64,000 bases of DNA from Puffinus mauretanicus (Eukaryota > Chordata > Aves > Procellariiformes > Procellariidae). Under the pieces are notes generated by a model. It made no database searches, was not told the origin of the DNA, and worked only from the letters and a program-made list of their open reading frames with translations. Made by a program: the position numbers and the translations under genes. Positions within the stretch are counted from its first letter, which is position 1; each line of letters begins with the position of its first letter. Of this stretch, positions 39,301 to 50,935 are shown piece after piece. The stretch covers positions 1,302,001 to 1,366,000 of the forward strand of contig JAJKFH010002364.1 of the NCBI GenBank assembly GCA_023333565.1. Reading direction: 5' to 3'.

Positions 39301-42300
39301 ATAATGTTTACTGGAAAATCACTGAGAACTCTGTTAAAAATATCAGAGTTATATGTCACATAAATATTTATGACAGAACAGCATAACGAGGCATAACTGA
39401 GACCCCAAGAAGGCATATACATAGCTACTGCCATTTAGTATAATTTTTTGTCTGACTTTTCTAAGTAAATTGTAAAGTTAAAGTGAGTTGCCTTTTTTGG
39501 TTGGGTTTTTTTTTTTATATTATTTTTTAGGATAAATAATCAGACATTAAAGATAAATTTGGTATTGCCAAAACAATAATATCAGGTTTACGGAAAAGAA
39601 TTAAAACATAACCACTACTAATTGTCAAGCGAACGTTTGTATTTGTTACCTCCCCAGTTATAACAATCTGATTGCCAGAAGTTTGGTTATTTATGAAATT
39701 ATGTGGCAAAACATATGCATGTATCTCTTTTTAAACCACTAAAACCTGGGATGTGGGTAGGAACTGTGAGCGTGGCCGGCAGTGTTTCACCCCTGCCTGA
39801 CTTTCGTAGAAATTGTTTCTCTCCCTTCAGTATAAAAGAGACTTGTTGCTCTATTTTAAAAGTAATTGTTGGCAGCAAATAGTTATATTCCAGGCACCTC
39901 TGCCCAAAAAGCTTCACAAAGAATAAAATTCCCTCTTGGTCAGATGGTCGGGCTCACATATCGTTTCTGCCCTGCTTGGCTGTATTTTCGGCACGTGAGT
40001 GGAAGACCACTGGCTCACAAGCTGGTTGCTGACAGTCTTTGCTGGGTGCCGGGCTCTTCGATGGCAAAATCTGGCCTGTGCCCCCTGACTTGGCTTTAGC
40101 TGTGCTGTGTTAATATACTCTTTCAGGATCTGCTCGTTACTGCTTAAAAGGAAAACGTAAGAGGTTATATTCCCTGAATAGTCACAATTTTCACCGTCTT
40201 GGGGTATGAAGAATGTGGATTAAACACCACATAAAGTTGGGGAAAATATATAGCTAGTACAGCAGTATCTCATTAAATGTGATCTATGCAGTAGTATATG
40301 ACATTACATGTGGTGTATTGAAATAGTTCAATACTGTTGAATGGTAATTCAGGTAAAATAAAACATCAGTTAGCGTATCACAAGAAAGCTCTAAAGCACT
40401 CTACATAAACTTCCGTGCTTTTTTTTTACTCACGAGCTAATTAATTTTTTGGAAACAGGCTGCATTTATGAATTTTGGAAACTAAATGAAGCACGGCAGG
40501 GATTCCAGTTTATTGCCTAACAAAAACTATTACTCTTTTAACAGTTCTGACAGGCACAGCTGAGTCTTACAAGAGCTATTCCCTTCTCTCCAACCCTTTT
40601 TTGTCCCCTCAAACACTCTGTCGCCATATTAACAATCAATGTAGAAAATTTGCAATTACCTCAACAGCATATTGTAGGGAGCTGATTTCTGATTTATATG
40701 TTTCTCCACTGATTCTCAAGGAACAATGTATGAATTAACCATTGCAAACAATGGGAAGGCTTTCAATGTGCATGTACTTTATATACAGTGTACGTATATT
40801 TGTGACATTTATTTTATAGCTTGTATCTTCAGTGATAATATTTGTAGCTCCATCATCAACAACCGAGGTAAGTATTTAAGGGAATAGTAGTTTGAAACAA
40901 AGATTGCCCCAAAGAAAGAGGACTCAAGTTGCGGTGCATTAAAATGTTTGCACATATGAAAAATACTTATGCAGTCACCCCTTGGTCTGAGTTACAGAGC
41001 CAGGATGCGTGGAGCAGATTTCACTGCCGAAGTGTTACAACGATTAGTCATGGGCCATAGGAAAGTCACTCTGAGTGTTACGGGAGGAGAAGCGCAAGGA
41101 CTCCAAAGAGGTTTCCATACGCTGGCACGGAGAGAACTTTCTGCCCCATCTGCACATTCCTACAAACACTGCCAAAAGCTGCCAGTTTCAGCCCACCAGT
41201 GAGACTCTGAACTCCTTTCTCCTGAACCCCAAAAGGCTGCTGTCTCGTCCAGTGTGCAAAAAGGCTTCAGCAGTCTGATGCCTTAGCATTATTATTATTA
41301 TTAGCTGGCTGTGATTTATGGTGTGAAGGAGAGGGACTGTGGCTGGGGTGTGGCTTGCTAGTTTCCAGTTGGAGTTGGACTGGAAACATACAGCAGCTTT
41401 CCTCGAAATCTGCAACCACGGCATCAATATTGACATGAGTAAGTGAAGATACAGATCCACCATGTCCACATGCATCCATGGCAGGGTACCAGTCATTCAG
41501 CCTGTGCATACGCACACCACCCCTGCTTCATACATGTCCTGGAAAATGTGAATGGATGGGCTCCTTAACAAAGAAATTATTTTGGGGGCTCATGTAATTC
41601 TTTTAGGAGGACAATATTGTACTACCCAGAATATTGTGTATGGCATAGGTGGTGAGAACACCAGTTAGGTTAAAGGAAAAATCCTTGCTATATGTAAAAA
41701 GCTGCTTTATATTTCATTTACACATTTTCCACAAGAACTATCGAAAACCCTGAGAAAGTGATATATGAGCAAATAAAACGTGAGTTTACTGCATACAGAC
41801 TTACACTTTCTTGATATATTTTTTCTCAAAAGTCAGTGCCAACTGTTTCCCTTGCCAGTTTTCTCAGAACCCACTGTGCCAACCAAATGTCATTGGTATG
41901 TGACTTTCCACAGATAGATAATATTGCAATTTTTCAAAATACTAGACTAAGGCTATTAAGCATATTGCTTTAAACTTGCACCAAAATCAGAGGATATGAA
42001 GGAAGCAGACAATTGGCAGAACTAGCCTTTCCACCACATATGTCAGTAAGACCTATAGCTTGGGAAAATGATGCTTTCTGGAATACAGCACTAATGTATT
42101 TACCGTATGCTGTGCTAGAAGCTTTTTACATTCATGCTAATAATCTGCAAACTTGGTAATTTCACACACACAAACTAAAGCTCTCTTTTTATGTTTCAGC
42201 AAACATTTAATGTATGGTGCTGTAACACTACCAGGCTGTGTTACTTTTACCAACACACTCTATAGACTCTATTGGTAAGCTGTGAAATGCTGTCAGAAGT

Positions 42301-45229
42301 AACAGTAACCACACTACGCTTGTGGAAAAGTCCAAGTCCTCTACATTATGAAGGTTATTGGCCTTGCTTCTTGTCGCTTTATCTATTTATTCCTTAGGTA
42401 GAAAAGCTGCATGATTTGTAAAAGACCTGCTAGCCATTACTAGGAACTGCAGAGATTCTAATAGAAGGGGAAATAAATACATAGAAAGCTAGAAATGCCC
42501 ATTTCAGAGTTTACAAGGAAAGAAATAAATAAGGTAATCCAGGTCTGCATATCTATTCCTAGAAGAATGGTATCAAAACACAAAACAGCAGAAGTCTTGA
42601 CCAAGGCCATTCAACCAGCTCTCCTTTAGGTATTCCACAGTCTCTCCTTGCTTTAAATGCCTTCCAGGATCAATCCACCGCTAATGTTGCATGGGCAACA
42701 GCAGAAACGAGAACATGCATGAACATCTGAGTATACACAGGGAGAAAAGCTGAGCAAGACTGGAATGACGTTGTTTATGTTGAAAACATCCCTTGATGCT
42801 CCTGGCTGCTTTTGTTCTTCCTCCCTTTATCCCTCCCTCTATCTCCCAGCTAAGCTTCCCTGTCCCTCCCCTGCACAGTCCCCAATTTATAATGCTCCCA
42901 TGTTACAGGCAATGGCTAGCGTAACAGCTAACCCACAGAGAGCTGTCCCCCTCCCAGGCTGGGTCCTGCTTGCAAATATAGGTCAAAAACATAGTTGAGA
43001 CAGGACTGGGTAGTCCCAAATGGCCCATCGGTTCCTCACTCCCATCGCACGAAGCCTTGCCTGTCCAATACCCACTGTGACTCTCGAGCTCTGTCCTGCC
43101 TGTTTCAAATCAGTTGAGTTCAGAGGAGCTGGAGATGGCTGCAATGTTTTTTCACCATATTCTGCACAGCCAAATGCATAAAGACACAGATGTACTTAGA
43201 CCATCTCCAAAGTCAGCTTCTGTTTGGCTCAACACTGAGCTGGGCGAGGATGTCAAACATGGCTAAAATGTGTGCTTGGTTAAGGCAGGGGCCAGAAAAA
43301 GACTTTAGGAATGTCTAGTAGGACTGATTTCCTCTTCTCTTTTGTGTTGTTTCCTCCAGATGCCTTAACATGGGGATAGAGAGCCCTTCATCTTGTTACG
43401 GAGGCTGCCCTGGGTTGTATGCCTTTCTTTGAGAGGCCCTGTGTTGGTTAGGACAAAATACTGTCTGCATGGGGTGATTCTCTAGAGTGCCAGAATTAAA
43501 GTGCATTCTCTCAGCATTGTTGATCTTCTGCAGAGGTTTTTTTGCATGTGGGCCTTGGCAGCGCAGCTGGGGTAAATGCCTGGTTTCAGAGTACTGCAAG
43601 GTGGACCACGATGTAGAACAGCCTCTTTTCAAGCTTTGGCGGCTTCTGAATAGCTCTACAGCAGCAAAGTCAGGGGACTGCTGTTTGCTAAGTGCAGGGC
43701 TGTAAGGCACCTTGCCCTGCGTAGAAAAGGAAAGCAACTCTTTTCATTTGCAGAATAAAAAGAGTTTTCCTCTTTTGCTGGTGGTAAAGTGTGAATAACT
43801 TGATATCACAGCTTGTTCACTGACTCCTAACACTGAACGGCCTTTAACACACACAGTCATTTCCCACCCCCTCTTGTCACCACACAAATATCACCTTGTC
43901 CCAAGAAAGTTCTTTCCATAACCCCTCCAGACCGCTGGCACCCTAGTCCCTGGCACTACTGTATTCTTGTGAGTCCAGGACAAATGCTTAATATCTTTCC
44001 AAGGGACAAAGTATCAAGGCTTTAGATATAATCGAGGGAAAAGCTGACCAGAGCTCACGGGACACACCAGCCAAAGGAGCCTTGGGGCAGGAAATCACTA
44101 ACCTTCTCATTAAGACACTCAGCAAGGCGATCCTTTTGTTATGAAATGCACTGGTGCATATTGGTGCAAATCAGTCAGTTTTCCCTGCAAAGTGTTGCAG
44201 CAGTCAGGAGTTCTAGTGATGCAGGCGATTCAGTGACAGGATAGTGCTAAAGGTTGCTGGAGCTGATGGGATATCTAGCAATCCTGAAGGTGCAATATGG
44301 AAACGCTCACAGCATGGACGTGAGTGGTGTCCTTCTATCCTCACAGATGTTTCTATCTGCACAGAAGAGATTTGTAGGAAGAGTCTGGCAAAACAGCACA
44401 TGTCTGACCATCAGAAACAGCATGTGCTCCAGAGGCACACAAAGCTGATCTACAGGCTGAAGTATGTTGGCACTTTTGACACAAAGACCACAGAAGGAGA
44501 GAATTATCAAATTGCATTTCCTCCGGTCACGAGCAGGTTAAATTCTAGAGGAAAAATAGGACTATCGTAGATAAGCCGACAGTGCTGCATCTTGATGAGT
44601 TATGGCATTCTTTCCTGGCTGCCAGAATATGAGAGTTCAAAAATAAGTGGTAGCAATTTCACATTTTAATTGGCACAATTGTAGAAAATGCTACTTGGCA
44701 AGTATCAGGTATTATGTCTAACAGACTAAGCATTTGTCTGCAACAGACTTCCTTTGTATTACAAAGCAATAAATAGACATGATGCTACCTTATATGGTAT
44801 AAGCGTCACCTTGTGAAAAAGATAAGTGATGACTGAGAAATGAAGCTGAAGTTGGCAACAATAATGCAAACAAGAGGATACCTTCAGCATTAGTGGTGAC
44901 CCCATTGCATGAATAGCATGATTCTGACTTGTAATAAAATCTCATGCTATTGTTTGTATGTGCATAAAACATCCTTGTAGTGAAATATATACTCCTGTGT
45001 TCTCTCCCAGAAAACTGCAAAAGATAAATTAGTGCCCTCTTATGACTTAGAGCTAGAAAGCTGCAGACAGAAACACCGAAAAGAACTTGAGGCCAGTTCA
45101 GTCTCTGTGTTTCTCAAAGCTATGCACCACAGCTTTAGCACTGGCACCTTAACTCTCAAGTCCTGAATACCCACTGTGATGGTGCATTGACCCTATCCCG
45201 AGAGAGTAGTGTGTTGCCAAAGTACTCTG
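36360..45229. other. Intergenic, nothing recognised
   Basis: This includes a relatively GC- and CpG-richer patch at about 36415-37345, around a 'cgccggttcctccgcgcgg' core near 37072. It also holds an ATT trinucleotide run near 41289. No coding exon was identified. The CpG-richer patch is the best candidate in the left part for a regulatory element, on composition only. Confidence 0.5.
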
Positions 45230-45530
45230 TTAAGAAAGTTTCCCAATATCAAGCCTAAATAATTTCTTCATTCAGACCACTACTGCTTACTCCACCAGCA
45301 TGACTAATCCCTGCTTCCATTTTTACCTTTCACATATTTGTGGACTACTGTATCTGAATTACTGTTTTAACTTCCAGTTTAGTTCATTCACATTTGTTGT
45401 TCATCTTTGGGTGCTTTTCTGATGTTTTATCTTCAGACTCTACATCACTTTGTTGCCCTTCTTTTTATTATCTGTAGCTTTTCTATATAAATTCCAAACT
45501 GAAAAGGCCAGAATAGTACAAGTTTTATGC
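45230..45530 (-). mobile_element. Ancient CR1/L3-type LINE relic
   Basis: In reverse orientation this stretch recalls the 3' part of sauropsid CR1/L3 elements. On the + strand one sees 'aagtttcccaatatcaagcctaaa', then 'acctttcacatatttgtgga', then 'catcactttgttgcccttct'. These are spaced like the complement of the ORF2 C-terminal region. It is highly diverged. The call rests on pattern and spacing, not on long identity. Confidence 0.5.
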
Positions 45531-48500
45531 CACTTACCCAAAAGAGTGGTAGGACTAAATAAATTTGTTTAGAGGTAAGTTAGCACCCTCTGGTGTATCA
45601 TTAGTGTACTGCAAATTTCCTTAAAGATTAAAGGACCTTAATTCCTCATGAAAGCAAGAAAAATTCGGTGAAGATGAATGCCTAAGAGATGAAAATAGAA
45701 ACTTTTGTGCTTATTGGCAGAGAGAGGAAACTTTGCTTTTTTTCTTTCTCCTCTTCTTAAAGAAGAAAATACTGAATTAAGTATTTTCAACTTTTTTTGA
45801 ACAAATGATAAAAGCATTAACTTGGCAGATTACATTCCTCAAATGGCTTTTTTCTTTTTAATTTTTTTTTTTTCTAGCAATTATTTTGCATTATATGAGA
45901 GCCACTTAGATGTAAGTTTTGAAAAGTTTCACATTATAGTCAGTTCATTAACCTGTGTTTTCAAAATTTTCATTTTGTCTGAACTGGGAAGCAAGAGGGT
46001 GTCATTCAAAGGTATTTCTACTCAGCATGTATAGCTCCTGTGTCTTTTTTTTACTCAAATTACATTCTGTTTTCTCTTCAAAACACATTTCAAAGCTGTA
46101 ACATCTCCGAAGATGAGCATTTTTTTCCTTCAGGATAGGACTTAGTAGTATCTAATAGTATCTTCTACTTAGTAGTTCAAAGCAGAAGTAAAATTACATA
46201 AATACCCATTTTTATACTATACTTCTTTTCTTTTTTGATGTGATGTTCCAAGTTCTCTTCTCAACCTACAGCCACAAAACACGCTCTGCCTGCACCGAGC
46301 TTTTACCACAGAAAAGGAGAACTGGTGAAGATTACCAGAGCCATGAAGATCATTACTGAATTTGTGTGGAAACCACTGTGGTGAGCAGCACTACAGAAAT
46401 CATTCAGCACTCTGGGTATACTTATTCACATCTTTGAATGACAGGGTTCATTTTTTATTATTGTTAGTTCTGTAGAACTAGAATATATGACTCCTTCCTA
46501 TGTGATTCCTTCCAGGGAGCCTTCAAACAGGTCCCATTTATAGACACAACCTTGCAGCTTTATCAACCGCAAATTCTGTCCTCATTTACAACTGTGCAAT
46601 TGACGGGGGCAGGAAGGGGGAAGAGGGAGAAACAAAACTAATAAACCCCAGATATTTCACCTGATTGTAGAATGCAACTTTCAGCAGTTATAAAAGCTAT
46701 AGTATGACTTTGCAGTCTTGGATGATGACTCTGCAGTGTGATAAAATAGATCACACTTGTGATCCAATCAAACAGAAAACCATTGGGGCACAATTAATGT
46801 GGAAGCTGGCAATCATATTTTACTAGCCTCATTTTTCAAGCTATTCTAGCTCATCTGGAACTAAATGGGAATTTTAAAAATTTACACCTTTGCTCCTTTA
46901 CTTGTATATGTCTGTGGTATTGTAAAACTAAATCTTTCAAATGGAAGTTTGCTTGAAAGAAAATTTACTTAGAAATCCCATCTAAAATTGGAAGTATAAG
47001 AATATTGGAGAGGAGAAAACACACACGCTTTCCCATGTAAAAAAGTAAAAGCAGTTTTACATTGAAATAAGGGAAATGTGAAGCTTGAAATTTGTTATGG
47101 AAGCCCCTGCTCCAGAGATGTTCACGAAACAGGTGTTTCTCCATCTATTTTACTCTCATTCAAGGGGCACACTTGCCAGTTAAAACTCATCGCAGTACCT
47201 AGGAAGATGATGTAAGAACGATGACATCAAATTCAGAGACAGTAAGAACAATTAACAGAACAATCATTCACTCTTTTGTTTTCTGCGTGAATTAACACTT
47301 TGTCTCAGCATCACAAAAAAACTCCTTTATACTCCCCTTTCTGTTCTAGCTTCTCTTTTAGGTCAAGCAAAACATTTCAACCCAGAAGAAATTTATGTGC
47401 TTAGGGGACGTTATCTCAAGAAAAACACCTTTTAGTTTTTTTATTTTTAAAATAGTCCGGGTAAAGTTAGGGCCAAATCAAAACAAAGGTGCATATTTAA
47501 TGAATCGGTCATACCAAAATTTTGTTAGACATACGTAGTAATGGTGGCAATTTCAACATAAGAGTTATTCTCGAAAGAAAAAGGTTGCATTCTAGCACCC
47601 TCCATTCAGAGTCTCCAGTTGTTATTCCCGTGTAAAGATAGTCTCCACTGTGTTTTGTCTCTTCATCCCACTTCCCCCATTTCATTCCATTTTGGGAAGA
47701 AATAATTGCTACCTAAATCAAATGGTAAACTTCTTGGAGTGTGGAATAGATACTGTATTATACTCTATTACATTCCAGCAGAGCCTGCCGGAAGGTAATG
47801 TCCCCCAAACCTTACCCCTCCCAACAGTGCAAACAAAAAGTGATCTATTGAGTAAGAATCAAAATTTGGAATTCTGGAATCAAAAATCCATAAATGAAAA
47901 TTTTTTTTAGGACTGGGGCTCATCTCTAATACTGTACAAGCGCAACCATTTAAAAATAGAGTTCTGCTGCAGCTCAATGCATTCACAGCAAGAAATGCTT
48001 ATTGAATATATAATCATGTTTTGTCTTAACACTTAATTAATAAAGGCTGTTTATTTATACAATATATTTTAAGCCAAAATTTCTAAAAACAGCAAGAGGA
48101 TTTTGTACTCCTTTTTAAAACTACTGTAGATGTTAACCAGCAACATCAGTGATGCTTTAAATACATTATTCATGCTGAATAGTTAGCTGGTTTATGCCAA
48201 TTTGACATTTTATAGGAATTACAAATACTTTGATATCCAAAGACTCTGTAGGGCTTCTCCAGATGCTTATTGACCAAAACAATTCACAGATGTTTGCTTA
48301 TCTTTCTGTTGAATGTCCTCCAAAATTAGTCGATCCTAGAACAAGAATTCAAGTACAAATGGAAAAAAATTGAGTAAGACTTTATTCATGAAAAATATTT
48401 TAGGAACTTATTCAAGGAAGGGAGAAAGTGAAAACTATCAAAAATTAAAAATAAAACCCATATATTTTGATGAGAACTTTTGTATAGCTCTTTTGAGGAA

Positions 48501-49045
48501 TCTAAATATGCTGCTTTGTATTTATATAAAAGAATTAGGTTTCTATTTCCATAAAAGCATTTTTGCCATATTCCAATTTCAGCAACACAAGTGAATGTCC
48601 AAAGCATTGTTCTGCATGTGAACTGCAATTAACTTGTAAACATATAGCTCAAAAATGACTAATATTTAAGTTCAATATAGCTGTTTTTTCTTAACTTTGA
48701 TTTCTACCACATTAGTTACAGATTGTATCAGGTTCATGCATTATTTCACATGCTATATCACTGTCCAGAAATCCCACAAAAAAAACCAATTATGATGTAA
48801 GCTTCCACAATCTATAACTATTCATAACTTGAGTATGAGTGAATTTCTTAAAATATCTTTATGTTGATTTCATGAAGTTTCATGAACTCAAAACTGCTTG
48901 GAATGTGTTACTCTTGCAATAGAAAGGCCACATTTATTAATATGGACTGAAAAATGCGTCATAGCTCAATTATCCTTTTAAAGTAAATAACAAAGATTTC
49001 ACTTGTGATGTAAACTTTGCAATATGAAGAATTAGGTTTCCAAGA
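45531..49045. other. Intergenic, nothing recognised
   Basis: AT-rich sequence with several short poly-T and poly-A tracts. No coding or repeat feature is recognised. Confidence 0.55.
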
Positions 49046-49182
49046 TGTGATTGGTCAGGGTGCTAGATAATCTCACTAGGCTTCCTTTCCCACAAAAGGT
49101 TGGACCAGATGATCTTTCAAGGTCCCTTCCAACCTGGGCTGTTCTATGATTCAGTAATTCAATGATTCTATGATTTTATGAA
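49046..49182 (+). mobile_element. CR1 LINE 3' end fragment
   Basis: This short fragment contains the CR1 3' UTR with the diagnostic 'ttggaccagatgatc...aaggtcccttccaacctggg' core. It is followed by diverged TTCTATGATT-type repeats. No ORF2 sequence remains. Confidence 0.92.
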
Positions 49183-49609
49183 TTAATCTGCCCCAGTGCA
49201 ACTCCTACCTACACCCGTCTTGGCCTGGTCTCTATGCAGCTGCTTTTGCTAGTTTTATGCTGCACTCAACAAATAATACCCTGGACTATCTACCTTTTTA
49301 CTGTCACTTGCAGACATTTATGTGTGTGTCTTGATATCTGGATCAGTAAGAAATGTGAAGTTGAGACAAAAAATTTGGCAAATGAGAGAACATGGGATTG
49401 GGAAGATTACTACTGAAATCTGTGACAGGATAATAGGTAATAATAAAAGAAATAAAGTTGATCTCCTACAGAATATGGGGAAAATGGCCAGCAAGAAATT
49501 ATCTTAATTATCATCTAAGCCTTTCCTCTCAAACTGTGAAGATACAAAGCATGTGACAGAGAAGTACAATGAAATAAATATTTATAAAACATAAAAATAA
49601 AGACTAGGA

Positions 49610-50350
49610 AATGTTTTTGTCTTCTTTAATTTTCTTCCCATCATTTCCTTATTCTTTGCTGGTTTGTTTGCTGTTTGTTGTAACTGTCCAGAGCGTCTCT
49701 TTTATACTTTTCTTGCTTCGCAGGAAAAATAGCCTTTACTGTCCTCTCATCTTTTTCTCTTGGTACATCCTGCTTCCTCTTTTACACTAATATTAGTGTA
49801 ATTATTATCTCCATTTTTCATAAATTCTTTAATCTGCTTCCTCTATAGCCTTTGTTCTGTCCCGTGCACTGTTCTGGGCTCCTTTTCTTCTCCCAAACCT
49901 TTTAATATCCTCGTCTTTTTTTCTATTCCTTAACACATTTTACTTCCTCTTCTCTGTCTCATCATCTGCCTCTTCCCTATCCGTTGTTCACTTTCAGAAT
50001 TAGCTCACATTAAGGAAAATTTGTTCATTTCCGTTAATATTCCCTAGTTCCTAATAACCAGGTGACTAATACTTCACTTCTTGCTCTCAGAATATGGCAT
50101 TTGCTTTTATGTTCCTTTTTTCTCTGCTGGACATAGTGAGATGTCAACTGTCGCCCACTTTCTACACCATGCCACTCAGTCATACAGGAACTGTCTCCGA
50201 TTCGTTCTTTTCATTATAGACATTTTTTTTCCTTCTTTCCCATGTGTCAACTCAACTATTCTGCTTTATTAAAGGACTCCTGTTGACTATCTCAGTCTTG
50301 CTATGACTCCCACTGAGTTCACTGCACTTCTTCCTCTCATGTTTTTCTTT
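49610..50350 (+). other. Pyrimidine-rich stretch downstream of RNF212
   Basis: About 740 bp with strong T+C excess on the + strand, rich in cttcc, tcttt and ttcctc runs. Read in the direction of RNF212 transcription it is purine-rich. It contains the 20-bp palindrome. No gene is seen. Confidence 0.7.
49782..49801. repeat. 20-bp perfect palindrome
   Basis: TTACACTAATATTAGTGTAA equals its own reverse complement. It sits in a pyrimidine-rich region just beyond the 3' end of RNF212. Confidence 0.95.
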
Positions 50351-50634
50351 TCTCTACTCCTTACTTGAGATTTGTTGCAAGATTAGTTTTTGTGCAATTA
50401 TTATATGCTTTGCATTATTTAGAACTGGTATTTTTCTAGAAAACTATTATGGAAATTACTAGATTTAAATGTCTGTTAAAATATTATTCTAGGGTGAAGC
50501 AAGAACACATTTTCACAGCAGATATTCTATTGCACAGAAGGCTAAAGCAAAATACTGGTCATAAACATTAGCATTTTGCATATTTTGCTGATAGCCTACT
50601 TCCAAATTTGAAATATCACTTTTGTGTTTCTTAA

Positions 50635-50640
50635 TTTATT
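50635..50640 (-). terminator. Possible poly(A) signal of RNF212
   Basis: AATAAA on the minus strand lies about 82 nt after the read-through stop at 50722. The surroundings are AT-rich, so chance occurrence is quite possible. It would support termination within the last recognised exon. Confidence 0.35.
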
Positions 50641-50721
50641 CTTATTTACTGTTCTTCAGTAAATAAGTAATAAGCATATGCTATGCTGAAAATTTTTCAG
50701 GAAGTGTTAAATGTTGTTATT

Positions 50722-50935
50722 TTACAAAATATACTTGCCTAAATGTTGTCTTTGCAGAATTCCAGAGATGGTGATTGGATGTCTTGTTACAGATGACTGT
50801 GGGGAAGGTGATGTAAATGGATACAACTGAGGGGTTCTGAAATCAGAAGTAGCCCATGACCCCCTTCTACTATTTTGTGATCCAGATGATGATGTAAGTG
50901 AACATCCACTATGTGGTAGTCTTATAGGTGTGGAT
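50722..50935 (-). CDS. RNF212: RNF212 last recognised exon, serine-rich C-terminus
   Basis: The acceptor is attaatttcattaacag. The exon encodes about 65 residues, including TPQLYPFTSPSPQSS and then HPITISGILQRQ. The latter matches the mammalian QPISISGLLQRQ near the C-terminus. Two 3' ends are possible. Reading through gives HLGKYIL and a TAA at 50722-50724, with an AATAAA about 80 nt further on. Alternatively a GC donor, TTTAG|gcaagt (exon end 50739), leads to a further terminal exon that I cannot find. Mammals do have about 40 more residues after this point. Confidence 0.85.

Noticed and set aside
49782..49801. Resemblance of the palindrome centre (TAATATTA) to rolling-circle replication origins
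   Set aside because: The nonanucleotide is not exact, there is no stem-loop with a loop, and no replication-protein gene is nearby.
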